From assembly GCA_020161855.1 (NCBI GenBank), contig JAIUNJ010000003.1, positions 1 through 64,000 of the forward strand: DNA of 64,000 bases. Reading direction: 5' to 3'. This DNA comes from Pseudomonadota bacterium. GTDB lineage: Bacteria; Pseudomonadota; Alphaproteobacteria; Rhizobiales; Aestuariivirgaceae. The position numbers and the translations under genes were made by a program. The notes beneath the pieces were generated by a model that was not told the DNA's origin, did no database searches, and saw only the letters and a list, made by a program, of their open reading frames with translations. Shown piece by piece: positions 18,425-27,001 of this stretch (positions within the stretch are counted from its first letter, which is position 1; each line of letters begins with the position of its first letter).

Positions 18425-19534
18425 TCATTCAAAGCTGATCTTCGGGGCGGGCCTGGCAAGATTCCCGCCTTCCACCGCCGCCCAGACCTGCCGGGCGATG
18501 TCCTTGTAGATTGCCGCGTGCCGCGACTCCGGAGCCGTCGCCACAATGGGTTCGCCACTGTCCGACCTGATGCGGACATCAATATCAAGCGGCACCTCGC
18601 CGAGGAAAGGCACATCCAGCCTCTCGGCTTCGGCCTTTGCACCACCATGGCCGAAAATGTCATGGCGCTCGCCGCACTTGCTGCAGACGAAGTAGCTCAT
18701 GTTTTCGACAATGCCGAGCACAGGCACGCTCACCTTTCGGAACATGGCGAGCCCCTTCCGGGCGTCTATCAGTGCCAGATCCTGCGGGGTAGAGACAATG
18801 ACAGCCCCCGACAGCGGCGTTTGCTGCGCCAGCGTGAGCTGGGCATCGCCTGTGCCAGGTGGCATGTCGATGATCATGATATCAGCATCCGACCAGTCGA
18901 CCTCCCGCAGCAGCTGCGTCAACGCCGACATCACCATGGGCCCGCGCCAGATCATCGGCGTGTCCTCATCGACGAGGAAGCCGATTGACGACACCTCGAC
19001 GCCAAAGCGGCTCATGGGCTTCATCCGCTTGCCAGCTTTGTCGCTGGCCAGCGGGCGGCCTGTCAGGCCAAAGAGCTTCGGCATGGATGGTCCGTAGACG
19101 TCAGCATCCAGCACAGCGACCTTGAGACCAAGCGCCTTAAGCCCCAGAGCAAGATTGATCGCAGTGGTCGACTTACCCACGCCACCCTTGCCGGAAGCAA
19201 CGGCAACAAGATGCTTGATGCCCGGTATGCCCGTCTGTCGCGCTCCCGCAGGTGCTGCGCTGGCAGATCCGCCGCGAGACGGGCCGCGTTCAGCCGTCAG
19301 TGCCACCGTTGCACGGGTGACACCGGGAATGCCGCGCACCGCCTTTTCGACCACACCCTGCAACTGCTCCATCGTCTTGATGCGGGATGGATCGGCACTG
19401 AGCGCAAAGGTGACGGCAGCGCCATCAATGATGATATCGGAGACGAGCCCCGCGGAAACGATATTGCCACGCCCGTCCGGCGCGGCGATGCGCTTGAGTT
19501 CCTCAAGGACGCGTTCTTTACTCAGTTCAACCAT
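18425..19534 (-). CDS. apbC: Mrp/ApbC (NBP35-type) iron-sulfur cluster carrier ATPase
   Basis: This 369-residue P-loop ATPase carries [4Fe-4S] clusters to apoproteins. An N-terminal DUF59/MIP18-like domain (residues 3-80) is followed by the deviant Walker A GKGGVGKST at about 115-123. The cluster-binding pair CSKC lies toward the C-terminus in YFVCSKCGERHDIFG. DADVYGPSMP and IDMPPGTGD are further family hallmarks. The ATG at 19534 is favoured over upstream in-frame starts because it begins the conserved VELSKERVLEELK helix. It is a single-gene unit. Confidence 0.93.
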   Translation of the reverse strand: MVELSKERVLEELKRIAAPDGRGNIVSAGLVSDIIIDGAAVTFALSADPSRIKTMEQLQGVVEKAVRGIPGVTRATVALTAERGPSRGGSASAAPAGARQTGIPGIKHLVAVASGKGGVGKSTTAINLALGLKALGLKVAVLDADVYGPSMPKLFGLTGRPLASDKAGKRMKPMSRFGVEVSSIGFLVDEDTPMIWRGPMVMSALTQLLREVDWSDADIMIIDMPPGTGDAQLTLAQQTPLSGAVIVSTPQDLALIDARKGLAMFRKVSVPVLGIVENMSYFVCSKCGERHDIFGHGGAKAEAERLDVPFLGEVPLDIDVRIRSDSGEPIVATAPESRHAAIYKDIARQVWAAVEGGNLARPAPKISFE

Positions 19535-19688
19535 TAGCCCCACGCCACTCATCTTCGGCAATTGTCAGGCCAAGCGATGGACCAGACCCGCCGAAAAACC
19601 AACCCAAATTTTACCAAATACCCCAAACCGCCCTTAAGTGACCCCGTGTTAGCTCACCTCCGATGGAAGGGATGTTCCTGGGGAAACT

Positions 19689-21164
19689 ATGGTTAACATG
19701 GGCATGACGTCTAGGCCGGAAGGTGAGCAGTCACAGGCGAAAGTCGCCTGGCAAGGTGAAGTGCTGAAGCTCTTCATGCGCAACCAGTTGCTGGTCGCGC
19801 CGGTGATGCCGATCCTTGCCACGCTCATGGCCATGACGGCGCTCGGCTGGGTTCCGTTCTGGACTGCCACGGCCTGGCTCATGGCAGCCCTTGGCTGTTG
19901 CGGCGTGCAACTCTATCTTTGCAAGGCCTACTTCAAGCGCGAGCGTGATCTCAGCGAACAGAATGACTGGATCGGCATTCTTGCAGCCTCAGAACTGTTT
20001 CAGGGCATGGTCTGGGTACTCACCCTCTTCATTTTCTGGCCAAATTCCACGTCTCTCCAAAATGCATTTCTGATCGCCGCCATTATTTCCGTAAGCGTGG
20101 TGCGCCTGCTGATCGTATCGAACTTCATGCCGGTGCTCATTGCCGGAACGGGTGTCATGACCATCGGCGTCGCCGTCCGCTGTGCCGCGGGAGGTGACAC
20201 CATCTACCTGGCGCTGGCTGGCCTGATCATCACGCTGGAAGTCTTCTACCTCTTCGTCGCCCGGCAACTGCAGGAAACCACGCGTGACATGGTAACCTAC
20301 CGGGCGCAGAAGGATGAGCTCATAACCGCCCTCAAGGCCGAGCGCGATCGCGCCGAGGAGGAGCGGCGCAAAGCTGAAGAAGCGAACAAGGCAAAATCAA
20401 CTTTCCTTGCAAACATGAGCCACGAACTGCGCACTCCGCTCAATGCCATTCTCGGATTCTCGGAAGTGTTGGAGCGAGAGCTGTTCGGCCCGCTGGCAAA
20501 CCGCACCTACAAGGACTACGCCGGCGACATAAATACCTCCGGCCGCTATCTGCTAGGCCTCATCAACGACATTCTCGACCTGTCTCGTATCGAGGCTGGA
20601 CGTGTAGAGCTTCGCGAAGAACCGATCAATCTCGTTCAGGTCATGGAGAACGCACGCCATCTGCTGGGGCTCAAGGCCGCTGAGAAAGATACGCTGATCG
20701 AAATCGAGAGCGATGCAGCCCTGCCGAAGATCCTCTGCGACGAACGCTCCATCAACCAGATCGCAATCAACCTGCTGACCAACGCCATCAAGTTCACACC
20801 GTCGAAAGGGCGCGTCAAACTGTCGGCAAGCCGCCAACAGGACGGCAGTGTCTGCATCCGCGTGACCGATTCAGGCCCTGGCATTCCCGCGGAAGAGATC
20901 GATCGTGTGATGTCCGCTTTCTCGCGCGGTTCGCTTGCCACCAAGAAAGCAATCGATGGCGTAGGCCTCGGCCTGCCGATCGTCAAAGGACTGATGGAAC
21001 TTCACGACGGCACGCTGCAGATCATATCCACGCTGGGCCGAGGCACGGAAGTTGCCTGTGTCTTCCCGGCGTCCCGCGTTCTCTCCGGGCCGCGCAACAG
21101 CATCATGGCCTCGCCTTTGGTGGCGACCGACAGCCAGCGCAAGCTCATCTCGATGACGGCGTAA
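19689..21164 (+). CDS. Membrane sensor histidine kinase
   Basis: This 491-residue kinase has a membrane domain of about six hydrophobic segments (residues 36-190), a coiled-coil linker rich in Glu/Lys/Arg (205-238), the HisKA motif with phospho-acceptor His245 (MSHELRTPLNAILGFSE), and a HATPase domain with NLLTNAIKFTP (N box), DSGPGIP (G1) and GVGLGLPIV (G2). The A-L-N-A-I-L-G-F-S-E style resembles alphaproteobacterial DivJ/PdhS-type kinases. No response regulator is adjacent, so it is an orphan with an unknown partner. The signal may be sensed within the membrane, because no periplasmic domain is evident. Confidence 0.9.
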   Translation: MVNMGMTSRPEGEQSQAKVAWQGEVLKLFMRNQLLVAPVMPILATLMAMTALGWVPFWTATAWLMAALGCCGVQLYLCKAYFKRERDLSEQNDWIGILAASELFQGMVWVLTLFIFWPNSTSLQNAFLIAAIISVSVVRLLIVSNFMPVLIAGTGVMTIGVAVRCAAGGDTIYLALAGLIITLEVFYLFVARQLQETTRDMVTYRAQKDELITALKAERDRAEEERRKAEEANKAKSTFLANMSHELRTPLNAILGFSEVLERELFGPLANRTYKDYAGDINTSGRYLLGLINDILDLSRIEAGRVELREEPINLVQVMENARHLLGLKAAEKDTLIEIESDAALPKILCDERSINQIAINLLTNAIKFTPSKGRVKLSASRQQDGSVCIRVTDSGPGIPAEEIDRVMSAFSRGSLATKKAIDGVGLGLPIVKGLMELHDGTLQIISTLGRGTEVACVFPASRVLSGPRNSIMASPLVATDSQRKLISMTA

Positions 21165-21166
21165 AC

Positions 21167-22186
21167 TCAGACCTCCTTGCCTGAGACACCTGCGCTCTCA
21201 AACGTTGCCATGCCGTTGTGCGTGGCGGCGGCAGCCTTGACGACACCCGCGGCCAGCGCCGCACCCGAAGCTTCTCCCAGCCTCATGCCAAGATCGAGGA
21301 TGGGTGCAAGACCGAGCTTCGCAAGCGCCTTGCGATGCGCCGGCTCGGCTGAAACATGGGCGGCCATGCAGTGATCGAGCGCCTTCGGATCGGCGGCATG
21401 CAGGATCGCAGCGGCTGCCGTTGCAACATAACCGTCAATCAGCACCGGCACGTTCTGTGTGCGGGCACCCAGAATGGCACCAGCCATGGCCGCAAGCTCA
21501 CGTCCGCCCAGGCGCCGCAAAACTTCCAAAGGATCCTTGAGATGCTCCTTGTGAAGCGAGACGCCGCGCGCCACCGCCGAAGCCTTTCGCTTGAGACCTT
21601 CAGCATCGACCCCGGTGCCGGGGCCGACCCAGTCTTCGGCCGCACCACCATAGAGTGCATGACATATGGCGGCAGCCACCGTCGTATTGCCAATCCCCAT
21701 TTCACCGATACAAAGCAGGTCGCAGCCACCGGCGATGGCTTCCATGCCGTAAGCCATGGTGGCGGCGCAGTCGGCCTCCTCCAGTGCAGCGGCCTCGGTG
21801 AAATCGCGCGTAGGAACCTCCAGGGCCAACTCAAACACCTTGAGTCCGAGATCGAAGGTCTTGCAGATCTGGTTGATCGCAGCCCCGTCATTCTGGAAAT
21901 TCGCCACCATCTGGGCCGTCACGGCTTGTGGGAAGGCCGCAACGCCCTGCGCAACGACGCCGTGGTTGCCGGCAAAGACCGCCACGACAATGCGGTCCGT
22001 CCGGGGCCGGTCTCGGCCTTGCCAGGCCGCCAGCCATTCGACAATCGCCTCCAGCCTGCCAAGCGCCCCGGGGGGCTTGGTCAGTTGCCGGTCGCGGGCT
22101 CTGACGTTCTCGACGGCGGCCAGATCAGGTGCCGGCATTGACGTCAGCAGGGCACGTATGTCGTCAAAGGGAAGACCTGTAGTCAT
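21167..22186 (-). CDS. cobT: Nicotinate-nucleotide--dimethylbenzimidazole phosphoribosyltransferase
   Basis: This 339-residue enzyme makes alpha-ribazole phosphate for the lower ligand of cobalamin from nicotinate mononucleotide and dimethylbenzimidazole. Recognisable family parts are LTKPPGALGRLE near residue 35, FAGNHGVVAQGVAAFP, IGEMGIGNTTVAAAI, and the C-terminal DLGMRLGEASGAALA that contains the catalytic glutamate. Length matches the family. It is divergent from cobS, the next-step enzyme, and ends 2 bases from the convergent histidine kinase gene. No riboswitch lies in front of it. Confidence 0.95.
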   Translation of the reverse strand: MTTGLPFDDIRALLTSMPAPDLAAVENVRARDRQLTKPPGALGRLEAIVEWLAAWQGRDRPRTDRIVVAVFAGNHGVVAQGVAAFPQAVTAQMVANFQNDGAAINQICKTFDLGLKVFELALEVPTRDFTEAAALEEADCAATMAYGMEAIAGGCDLLCIGEMGIGNTTVAAAICHALYGGAAEDWVGPGTGVDAEGLKRKASAVARGVSLHKEHLKDPLEVLRRLGGRELAAMAGAILGARTQNVPVLIDGYVATAAAAILHAADPKALDHCMAAHVSAEPAHRKALAKLGLAPILDLGMRLGEASGAALAAGVVKAAAATHNGMATFESAGVSGKEV

Positions 22187-22278
22187 TTGGGAAAATCTGT
22201 GCTTTCAGCAAGGGTGGGGCTGCGGGTTTGCAGGAATTCCATGCACCCCGCAAGGAAGCCAGCGACGCGTTTTGTACC

Positions 22279-23088
22279 GTGAGCACCACGCCGCCCGATG
22301 AACCCCCGAAGCGTGGCCGGATCAGGCCATTCGCCGAATTGCTGGCAAGCCTGCGATTCCTGACCCGCTTGCCCATTCCCTTTGCCCGGACCATCGACCC
22401 GCCGCCCCTGTCGCAAAGCATGCGGCTATTCCCCTTGGCAGGCGCCATAATCGGTGGCCTCACCGGAAGCATGTTCTGGCTGTTCGTCTGGCTTGAAGCA
22501 GGATCGCTGTTGAGCGCCGCCCTTGCCGTGACCTTTGGCCTGCTGGTGACCGGCGCCCTGCATGAGGACGGACTGGCCGACACCGCCGATGGCTTCGGGG
22601 GCGGCAAGACCCGCGACCAGCGCCTCGAGATCATGCGAGACAGCCGGATCGGCACATATGGAACGCTGGCACTGGTGATGGCGATGCTGATCCGCACGGC
22701 CGAACTTGAATCCCTCGCTGAGTATGACCCCCTGACCATCATCGGCCTCCTGGCTGCAACCGGCGCTTTCTCGCGCGCCCTCATGGTGGATCTGCTCTGG
22801 GCCACCCGGCCAGCGCGTGGAGACGGGCTCTCGGCCATGGCAGGGACGCCGGGGCGCAACGGCGCCGCCTTTGCCATCATCACCGGCGCAGGCCTTACCA
22901 TTCTCGTCGGGCTGCGCACGACGCCGGAAAGCGCGCTGCTGGCGCTTGCCGCGGGCCTGGCCGTGACCGCGATCCTCCGCCGCATGACCATCCGCCTGAT
23001 CGGCGGCCAGACCGGCGATGTCTGCGGTGCCGTGCAGGTTCTGAGCGAGATCGCCATGCTCGCCGTCTTCGTCGCAACCAGCGGTTAA
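22279..23088 (+). CDS. cobS: Adenosylcobinamide-GDP ribazoletransferase (cobalamin synthase)
   Basis: This membrane enzyme (269 residues from GTG 22279; a TTG at 22228 would give 286) joins adenosylcobinamide-GDP to alpha-ribazole, completing the nucleotide loop of adenosylcobalamin. The family signature is clear: SLRFLTRLPIP near the start, GALHEDGLADTADGFGGG with the acidic metal-binding residues, DSRIGTYG, and several hydrophobic helices. The GTG start fits the known N-terminal length better, but neither start has a strong ribosome binding site. It is divergent from cobT. Confidence 0.94.
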   Translation: MSTTPPDEPPKRGRIRPFAELLASLRFLTRLPIPFARTIDPPPLSQSMRLFPLAGAIIGGLTGSMFWLFVWLEAGSLLSAALAVTFGLLVTGALHEDGLADTADGFGGGKTRDQRLEIMRDSRIGTYGTLALVMAMLIRTAELESLAEYDPLTIIGLLAATGAFSRALMVDLLWATRPARGDGLSAMAGTPGRNGAAFAIITGAGLTILVGLRTTPESALLALAAGLAVTAILRRMTIRLIGGQTGDVCGAVQVLSEIAMLAVFVATSG

Positions 23089-23181
23089 CCTTGCCAGCAG
23101 CTTTTCACCAAGCGTGAACCATTCCTGCAAGTAGCGCCTTCTAGATTCGCAGACACGCAAGTTTGTTCGTGAGTTGTGTCC

Positions 23182-23670
23182 ATGCGCCTCTCCAATCCCC
23201 TGCTCAGCGTCGTGCTGGCCACCCTGTTGACGGCCAGCGCCGGCCTGCCGGGCTGGCATCCCCGCGGCGGGATCGACCCGGTGCCGCAACTCCGTCTCAT
23301 GGCGATCACTGAACTGAAGGCTGTGCAAGGCGGGCATTTCGTGACCGAGGCCGACATCAACGGCAGCCCCGTCACAGTGCTGGTCGATACCGGCGCGACC
23401 ATGGTGGCCCTCAGCTATGAGGATGCCGAGAAGGTGGGTCTCAAACCGCATGCCCTCGATTTCAACGTTCCTGTCTCGACCGCCAATGGCGTCGGCAAGG
23501 CGGCCCGCGTGCAGCTGCGCCAGATCATGATCGACAACGTGAAAGTCCGCGACGTCGATGGACTGGTGCTGCAACAGGGCGTGATGAGGGGAACACTTCT
23601 GGGCATGAGTTTTCTCAGCCGGCTGCGCAGCTTCGCGGTTGAGGACGGCAAGCTGCTGCTCAAAAACTAG
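23182..23670 (+). CDS. Retropepsin-like aspartic protease, TIGR02281 family
   Basis: This 162-residue protein starts with a signal peptide or anchor (about residues 1-22, LLSVVLATLLTASAG). The single-copy aspartic protease motif VLVDTGATMVALSYEDA lies near residue 75, with further family strands TANGVGKAARVQL and GTLLGMSFLSRL. As in retroviral proteases, it should act as a homodimer, here in the periplasm. Substrates of this bacterial family are not established. Confidence 0.85.
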   Translation: MRLSNPLLSVVLATLLTASAGLPGWHPRGGIDPVPQLRLMAITELKAVQGGHFVTEADINGSPVTVLVDTGATMVALSYEDAEKVGLKPHALDFNVPVSTANGVGKAARVQLRQIMIDNVKVRDVDGLVLQQGVMRGTLLGMSFLSRLRSFAVEDGKLLLKN

Positions 23671-23749
23671 CGCACCGTTGACGCAAGTTCACCACGCCCC
23701 GCCGCTTTCGCGCCTAGGCGAAGCATCGCGCGATCCCTAGATTGACGCC

Positions 23750-23986
23750 ATGGACGACTTTGCCCCGCTCCTGATCGAGACGCCTTGCGTCAAGATTTGC
23801 GTTGTCGATCCCGAGACCGGTTTCTGCATCGGCTGCGGGCGGACGCGCATGGAGATCGCGGGCTGGCTGGGCATGGCACCTCAGGAGCGCCGCCAGGTCA
23901 TGACCACCCTGCCCGAGCGCGTCGCGACCCTCACCTCGCGCAAGACCCGCCGCGGCGGACGGCGCGGACGGCTCGCCGCCGAATAG
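23750..23986 (+). CDS. DUF1289 small cysteine-containing protein
   Basis: This 78-residue protein has the DUF1289 pattern: [12 protein letters not shown] then [15 protein letters not shown], giving four cysteines that probably bind zinc or an Fe-S cluster. The C-terminus is basic ([12 protein letters not shown]), consistent with nucleic-acid contact. The function of the family is unknown. The gene stands alone, about 65 bases before the porin gene. Confidence 0.85.
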   Translation: MDDFAPLLIETPCVKICVVDPETGFCIGCGRTRMEIAGWLGMAPQERRQVMTTLPERVATLTSRKTRRGGRRGRLAAE

Positions 23987-24052
23987 ATTCCGGCGCCGGT
24001 TGCCGCTTCGTCCGGGCTGGTGCTAAGACTGAGTCGGGATCGGAGGGCGGCT

Positions 24053-24883
24053 ATGAACCAGCGGATACTTGGTCTTTCGTCTGTTGCGCTGTTGTGCGCC
24101 ATGACTGCCGCTGCTTCCGCCGATGACGCCAGCTTCGATCTGGGCTTCGAGTTCACGGCAGCCTCCGACTACATGGATACGGGCCTGACGAACTCCGATC
24201 ATGATCCGTCCTTCAGCATGAAGTTTTCGCCGAGCTACGGCATTTTCTATGGCGAGATTTATGGTGCGACGATCGACTATGGTGTCCCCGAGCCAAAGCT
24301 GGAAACCAAGCTCGCCATCGGCGCAACACCGCAGTTCGGCAATCTCTCCGTTGATTTCAATCTCGCCCGCCGCATGAAGTTCGACGATGCGTCCGCAGAC
24401 CGTTGGCTGCCCTATGTGACGGCGACCTACACGTTCAGTGATGCCTTCAATGCCTCGGCCGGCGCCGGCTATTACTACTACGACGACAAGGCCGTGCATG
24501 ACTTCTGGGAACTGTATCTCGGCGCGACCTACAGCCACGCAAGCGGTTCATCCCTTGCGGGCGAGTTCTACTGGGAACCGGACTCCGACGGCGCCGACAA
24601 CCACTACTATGAATTGATCGGTACACTGACGGTTCCGTTCATGGAAAAATTCGAAGCCGTCGCGAAGCTTGGCTATGAAGGTTATGAGGACCCGGCCGTT
24701 GCGTCCTATCTTTGGTATGAAGCACGGCTCAACTACAGCATCACCAATCACCTCGTGCTGAGTGCTGTCTATCACGGCAACAATCTGTCGAACGGCGATT
24801 GCCCGACACAGGCCTGGACCGATTGTGACAGTGCGCTCTTTGCCGTCCTGACGGTCAAAGGAAATCTCAGCGACCTGCGTTGA
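24053..24883 (+). CDS. TorF-family putative outer-membrane porin
   Basis: This 276-residue protein has a cleavable signal peptide (residues 1-23, ending AAASADD) and then alternating aromatic and polar strands typical of a beta-barrel, for example FEFTAASDYMDTGLT, YYYYDDKAVHDFWELYLGATY and YELIGTLTVPF. The opening resembles the TorF-type family of putative porins. A cysteine pair near the end (DCPTQAWTDCD) may form a surface loop disulfide. The start at 24053 follows a GGAGGGC ribosome binding site. Solute specificity is unknown. Confidence 0.8.
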   Translation: MNQRILGLSSVALLCAMTAAASADDASFDLGFEFTAASDYMDTGLTNSDHDPSFSMKFSPSYGIFYGEIYGATIDYGVPEPKLETKLAIGATPQFGNLSVDFNLARRMKFDDASADRWLPYVTATYTFSDAFNASAGAGYYYYDDKAVHDFWELYLGATYSHASGSSLAGEFYWEPDSDGADNHYYELIGTLTVPFMEKFEAVAKLGYEGYEDPAVASYLWYEARLNYSITNHLVLSAVYHGNNLSNGDCPTQAWTDCDSALFAVLTVKGNLSDLR

Positions 24884-24904
24884 GTGGCAGTCCGCCGCCG
24901 TTGC

Positions 24905-25912
24905 TCAGGCGGCGTCTTTCATGCGCGCCGCCTGCGCCTCGACAGCATCCAGCGCCTTCACAAGAACGCTGGCATCGGCACCGGGCTTCACCGCATCCTG
25001 CGACAGGATCTGGCGCCAGAGGCGGCCACCCGGCTGGGCGTGATAGAGGCCCAGCATGTGCCGGGTGATACGGTGGAGCAGCAGGCCCGCCGAGACCTGT
25101 TCCCGCACATAGGGCAGCATGGCTTCCACCGCCGCGCGGCGCGAGGCAACGGGATTCGCCTCTCCCGTGAACAACCGGTCGACATCCGCCAGGATCCACG
25201 GCGTCTGATAGGCCGCCCGGCCGTACATAAGTCCATCCAGATCAATAAGATGAGAAAAATCTCCTGCCGGGCTTGACATTCCTCCGTTAAGTATTATATC
25301 CTTTTTAGGAAAGGAGGCCTTGAGGCGATGTACGCGGTCATAGTTCAGTGGTGGTATTTCACGATTCTCTTTCGGGCTGAGGCCTTTGAGCCAGGCCTTG
25401 CGCGCATGCACGATGAAGGTCTCGCAGCCCGCCTGCGCCACCTGCTCGACGAAACTCTGCAGCGCCTCCTCCTCATCCTGGTCGTCGATGCCGATGCGGC
25501 ACTTGACGGTGACCGGGACGCGGACCGCCGCCCGCATCGCAGCCACGCAATCCGCCACCAGCGCAGGCTCGGCCATCAGGCAGGCGCCAAAGCGGCCCTC
25601 CTGCACCTTGTCCGACGGGCAGCCCACATTGAGATTGATTTCGACATAACCAAACTGCTCGCCGATGCGCGCCGCTTCTGCCAGGCCCTTCGGACTGCTG
25701 CCACCCAGCTGAAGCGCCACGGGCTGCTCGCGCACATCAAAGCCCAGAAGCTTGTCCCGGTCGCCATGGCGCACGGCCATCTCCGTCACCATCTCGGTGT
25801 AGAGCAAGGCATGGCGCGTGAGGACGCGGTGGAAGACACGGCAGTGCCTGTCCGTCCAATCCATCATAGGCGCAACGGAAAATTGTGGTTTCTGTGGATG
25901 ACGAGTTGACAT
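24905..25912 (-). CDS. dusA: tRNA-dihydrouridine synthase A with element-derived N-terminus
   Basis: This 335-residue FMN enzyme reduces uridines in the tRNA D-loop. It has the opening SVAPMMDWTDRHCR, the catalytic cysteine region NVGCPSDKVQEGRFGACLM, the VKCRIGIDD motif and the FMN-binding NGGM. The first eleven residues (MSTRHPQKPQF) are encoded by the end of an inserted element. The native first coding segment survives upstream at 27002-27082. The insertion therefore split the gene but restored an open reading frame, so the protein is probably functional. The new start has no strong ribosome binding site. Confidence 0.93.
   Translation of the reverse strand: MSTRHPQKPQFSVAPMMDWTDRHCRVFHRVLTRHALLYTEMVTEMAVRHGDRDKLLGFDVREQPVALQLGGSSPKGLAEAARIGEQFGYVEINLNVGCPSDKVQEGRFGACLMAEPALVADCVAAMRAAVRVPVTVKCRIGIDDQDEEEALQSFVEQVAQAGCETFIVHARKAWLKGLSPKENREIPPLNYDRVHRLKASFPKKDIILNGGMSSPAGDFSHLIDLDGLMYGRAAYQTPWILADVDRLFTGEANPVASRRAAVEAMLPYVREQVSAGLLLHRITRHMLGLYHAQPGGRLWRQILSQDAVKPGADASVLVKALDAVEAQAARMKDAA
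25857..25878. repeat. att-like copy at the intact dusA side
   Basis: This 22-base segment matches 27015-27036 at 18 positions, with mismatches at 25859, 25868, 25871 and 25874. It encodes the conserved dusA start region (SVAPMMDW). Part of the match reflects coding constraint, but the second copy sits in an otherwise dead fragment, which supports a recombination site. Confidence 0.7.
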
Positions 25913-26004
25913 TGAAATCGCCGTTGAATGGTGTTGCGGCAGTGCAGATCGATCCGGCTGCATAGTGCGAAAACAGCAACAAACACAGGGCCTTCTACAG
26001 CCAA

Positions 26005-26042
26005 GTATCACATCGGTATCACAAAACAGGTCTTGTGATACC
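26005..26042. repeat. Left-end GTATCACA repeats and inverted copy
   Basis: GTATCACA occurs at 26005-26012 and 26016-26023, spaced 11 bases start to start. The second copy is also the left arm of a perfect 10-base inverted repeat, GGTATCACAA (26015-26024) and TTGTGATACC (26033-26042). Identical octamers occur inside the other end of the element. Such repeats resemble arm-type binding sites of a tyrosine recombinase or its directionality factor. Confidence 0.65.
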
Positions 26043-26087
26043 GCCCGCCCGTTCATCGCTGTGAAGCCGGTCGGGTTCATCGATCCG

Positions 26088-26113
26088 GTGATCGGCCCGA
26101 GCGGGCCGATCAC
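26088..26113 (-). terminator. Strong hairpin directly after the element gene
   Basis: A perfect inverted repeat of 11-base arms, GTGATCGGCCC and GGGCCGATCAC, with a 4-base loop, begins immediately after the stop codon of the element gene. It should form a stable RNA hairpin. No U-run follows, so it may act as a Rho-aided end or mRNA 3' stabiliser rather than a classic intrinsic terminator. Confidence 0.5.
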
Positions 26114-26854
26114 TCAGACTTCACCAGCAACCCTGATGATTTCCCCAAGCAACACGTCCAGGTCTGCCGCAAAATCGACCTGAACAGCAGTTGGAACGTC
26201 TTCTCGGGGGCGAATAGGCGAATGCAGGTGCATATCGGCGATGTTGCGCAGCGACGTTTCCAGGCGCTGCATGTTACCCTTGAACGAGCGGTTCGACTTC
26301 GGCCCGCCATAGTTACTTGCGACTTCGGCGAAGGTGTTGAAGCCAAGGACAGGCGGCACATGGTTCAGGATCGTGCGCAGCAGCATCGCCGTGGTCATAT
26401 GGCATCGGTGCGCATGTGCGACGTTCAGTTCCCGGCAGAGTTCGACCAGACGCGAGAAGTCCCAAGTGCCGCCGCTCATCGACTGCAAAGCCGCGATCCT
26501 AGACAGATCGACATAGGGCTTCGCCTCAGGGGCTGGCTTGGGTGGCTGGACACGCTTCCGATTGATGGCCCGAACAGATGCGAGAACAATCTTCGAAGCC
26601 TCTTCTACTGAAGCGTATGAAGGCCCACCCAATATGCCACCAGCACCGGAGTTTACAGCACTGATCAGGCCAAGCGAAAACTGGTTCGCCATCCCAAGTT
26701 CCTGGTCGATGATGGACTGCGCTTCGATGGCAAGGGCTTTGAAGGTGGCAGCGTGTTCGGTCGGAAGTATCAAGCCCGACATACGCCCCCCGTCTTTGAA
26801 GATGGGCAGAAGCGCGGACATGTCGTTCGCGATAGAGGTCAGTTCTTCGGTCAT
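26114..26854 (-). CDS. Unrecognised cargo protein of the dusA element
   Basis: I do not recognise a named family for this 246-residue protein. Residues 1-110 are helical, with a conserved-looking VDLSRI segment near 117 preceded by a proline-rich linker. The C-terminal half (about 130-246) has a compact pattern: WDFSRLVELCRELNVA, MTTAMLLRTILNHVPP, FAEVASNY, a basic RSFKGNMQRLETSLRNIADMHLH, and an ending VDFAADLDVLLGEIIRVA. No signal peptide or membrane segment is seen. The only gene in the element, it lies in the same direction as dusA. The ATG at 26854 is favoured because a candidate promoter lies between it and an upstream TTG. A host-defence or element-maintenance role is a guess from context only. 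Confidence 0.7.
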   Translation of the reverse strand: MTEELTSIANDMSALLPIFKDGGRMSGLILPTEHAATFKALAIEAQSIIDQELGMANQFSLGLISAVNSGAGGILGGPSYASVEEASKIVLASVRAINRKRVQPPKPAPEAKPYVDLSRIAALQSMSGGTWDFSRLVELCRELNVAHAHRCHMTTAMLLRTILNHVPPVLGFNTFAEVASNYGGPKSNRSFKGNMQRLETSLRNIADMHLHSPIRPREDVPTAVQVDFAADLDVLLGEIIRVAGEV

Positions 26855-26914
26855 GTGCGGAAAGTAGACCACCCGCTGCAATGGCGGAAGACAGCCTTGA
26901 GCGGAACCCACGGG

Positions 26915-26942
26915 GGTATAAAACGACAAACCTACAGATCAA
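26915..26942 (-). promoter_or_regulatory. Candidate promoter of the element gene
   Basis: On the minus strand TTGATC (26942-26937) and TATACC (26920-26915) are separated by 16 bases, close to sigma-70 -35 and -10 boxes. Transcription would start about 50 bases before the ATG at 26854. It sits just inside the GTATCACA pair, so a protein bound there could control it. Confidence 0.45.
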
Positions 26943-26958
26943 TCACCTGAGTTTCTGA

Positions 26959-26978
26959 GTATCACAAATCGTATCACA
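26959..26978. repeat. Right-end GTATCACA repeat pair
   Basis: Two direct copies of GTATCACA lie at 26959-26966 and 26971-26978, spaced 12 bases start to start, about 40 bases inside the right att-like copy. They match the octamers at the left end exactly and have the same orientation on the plus strand. Confidence 0.65.
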
Positions 26979-27001
26979 CGGTTTGTAACTATCGGAAATC
27001 G

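Noticed and set aside
22426-23574. A 382-codon minus-strand frame across cobS and the retropepsin-like gene
   Set aside because: It covers two well-supported genes in antisense and its residue composition is that of a shadow frame.
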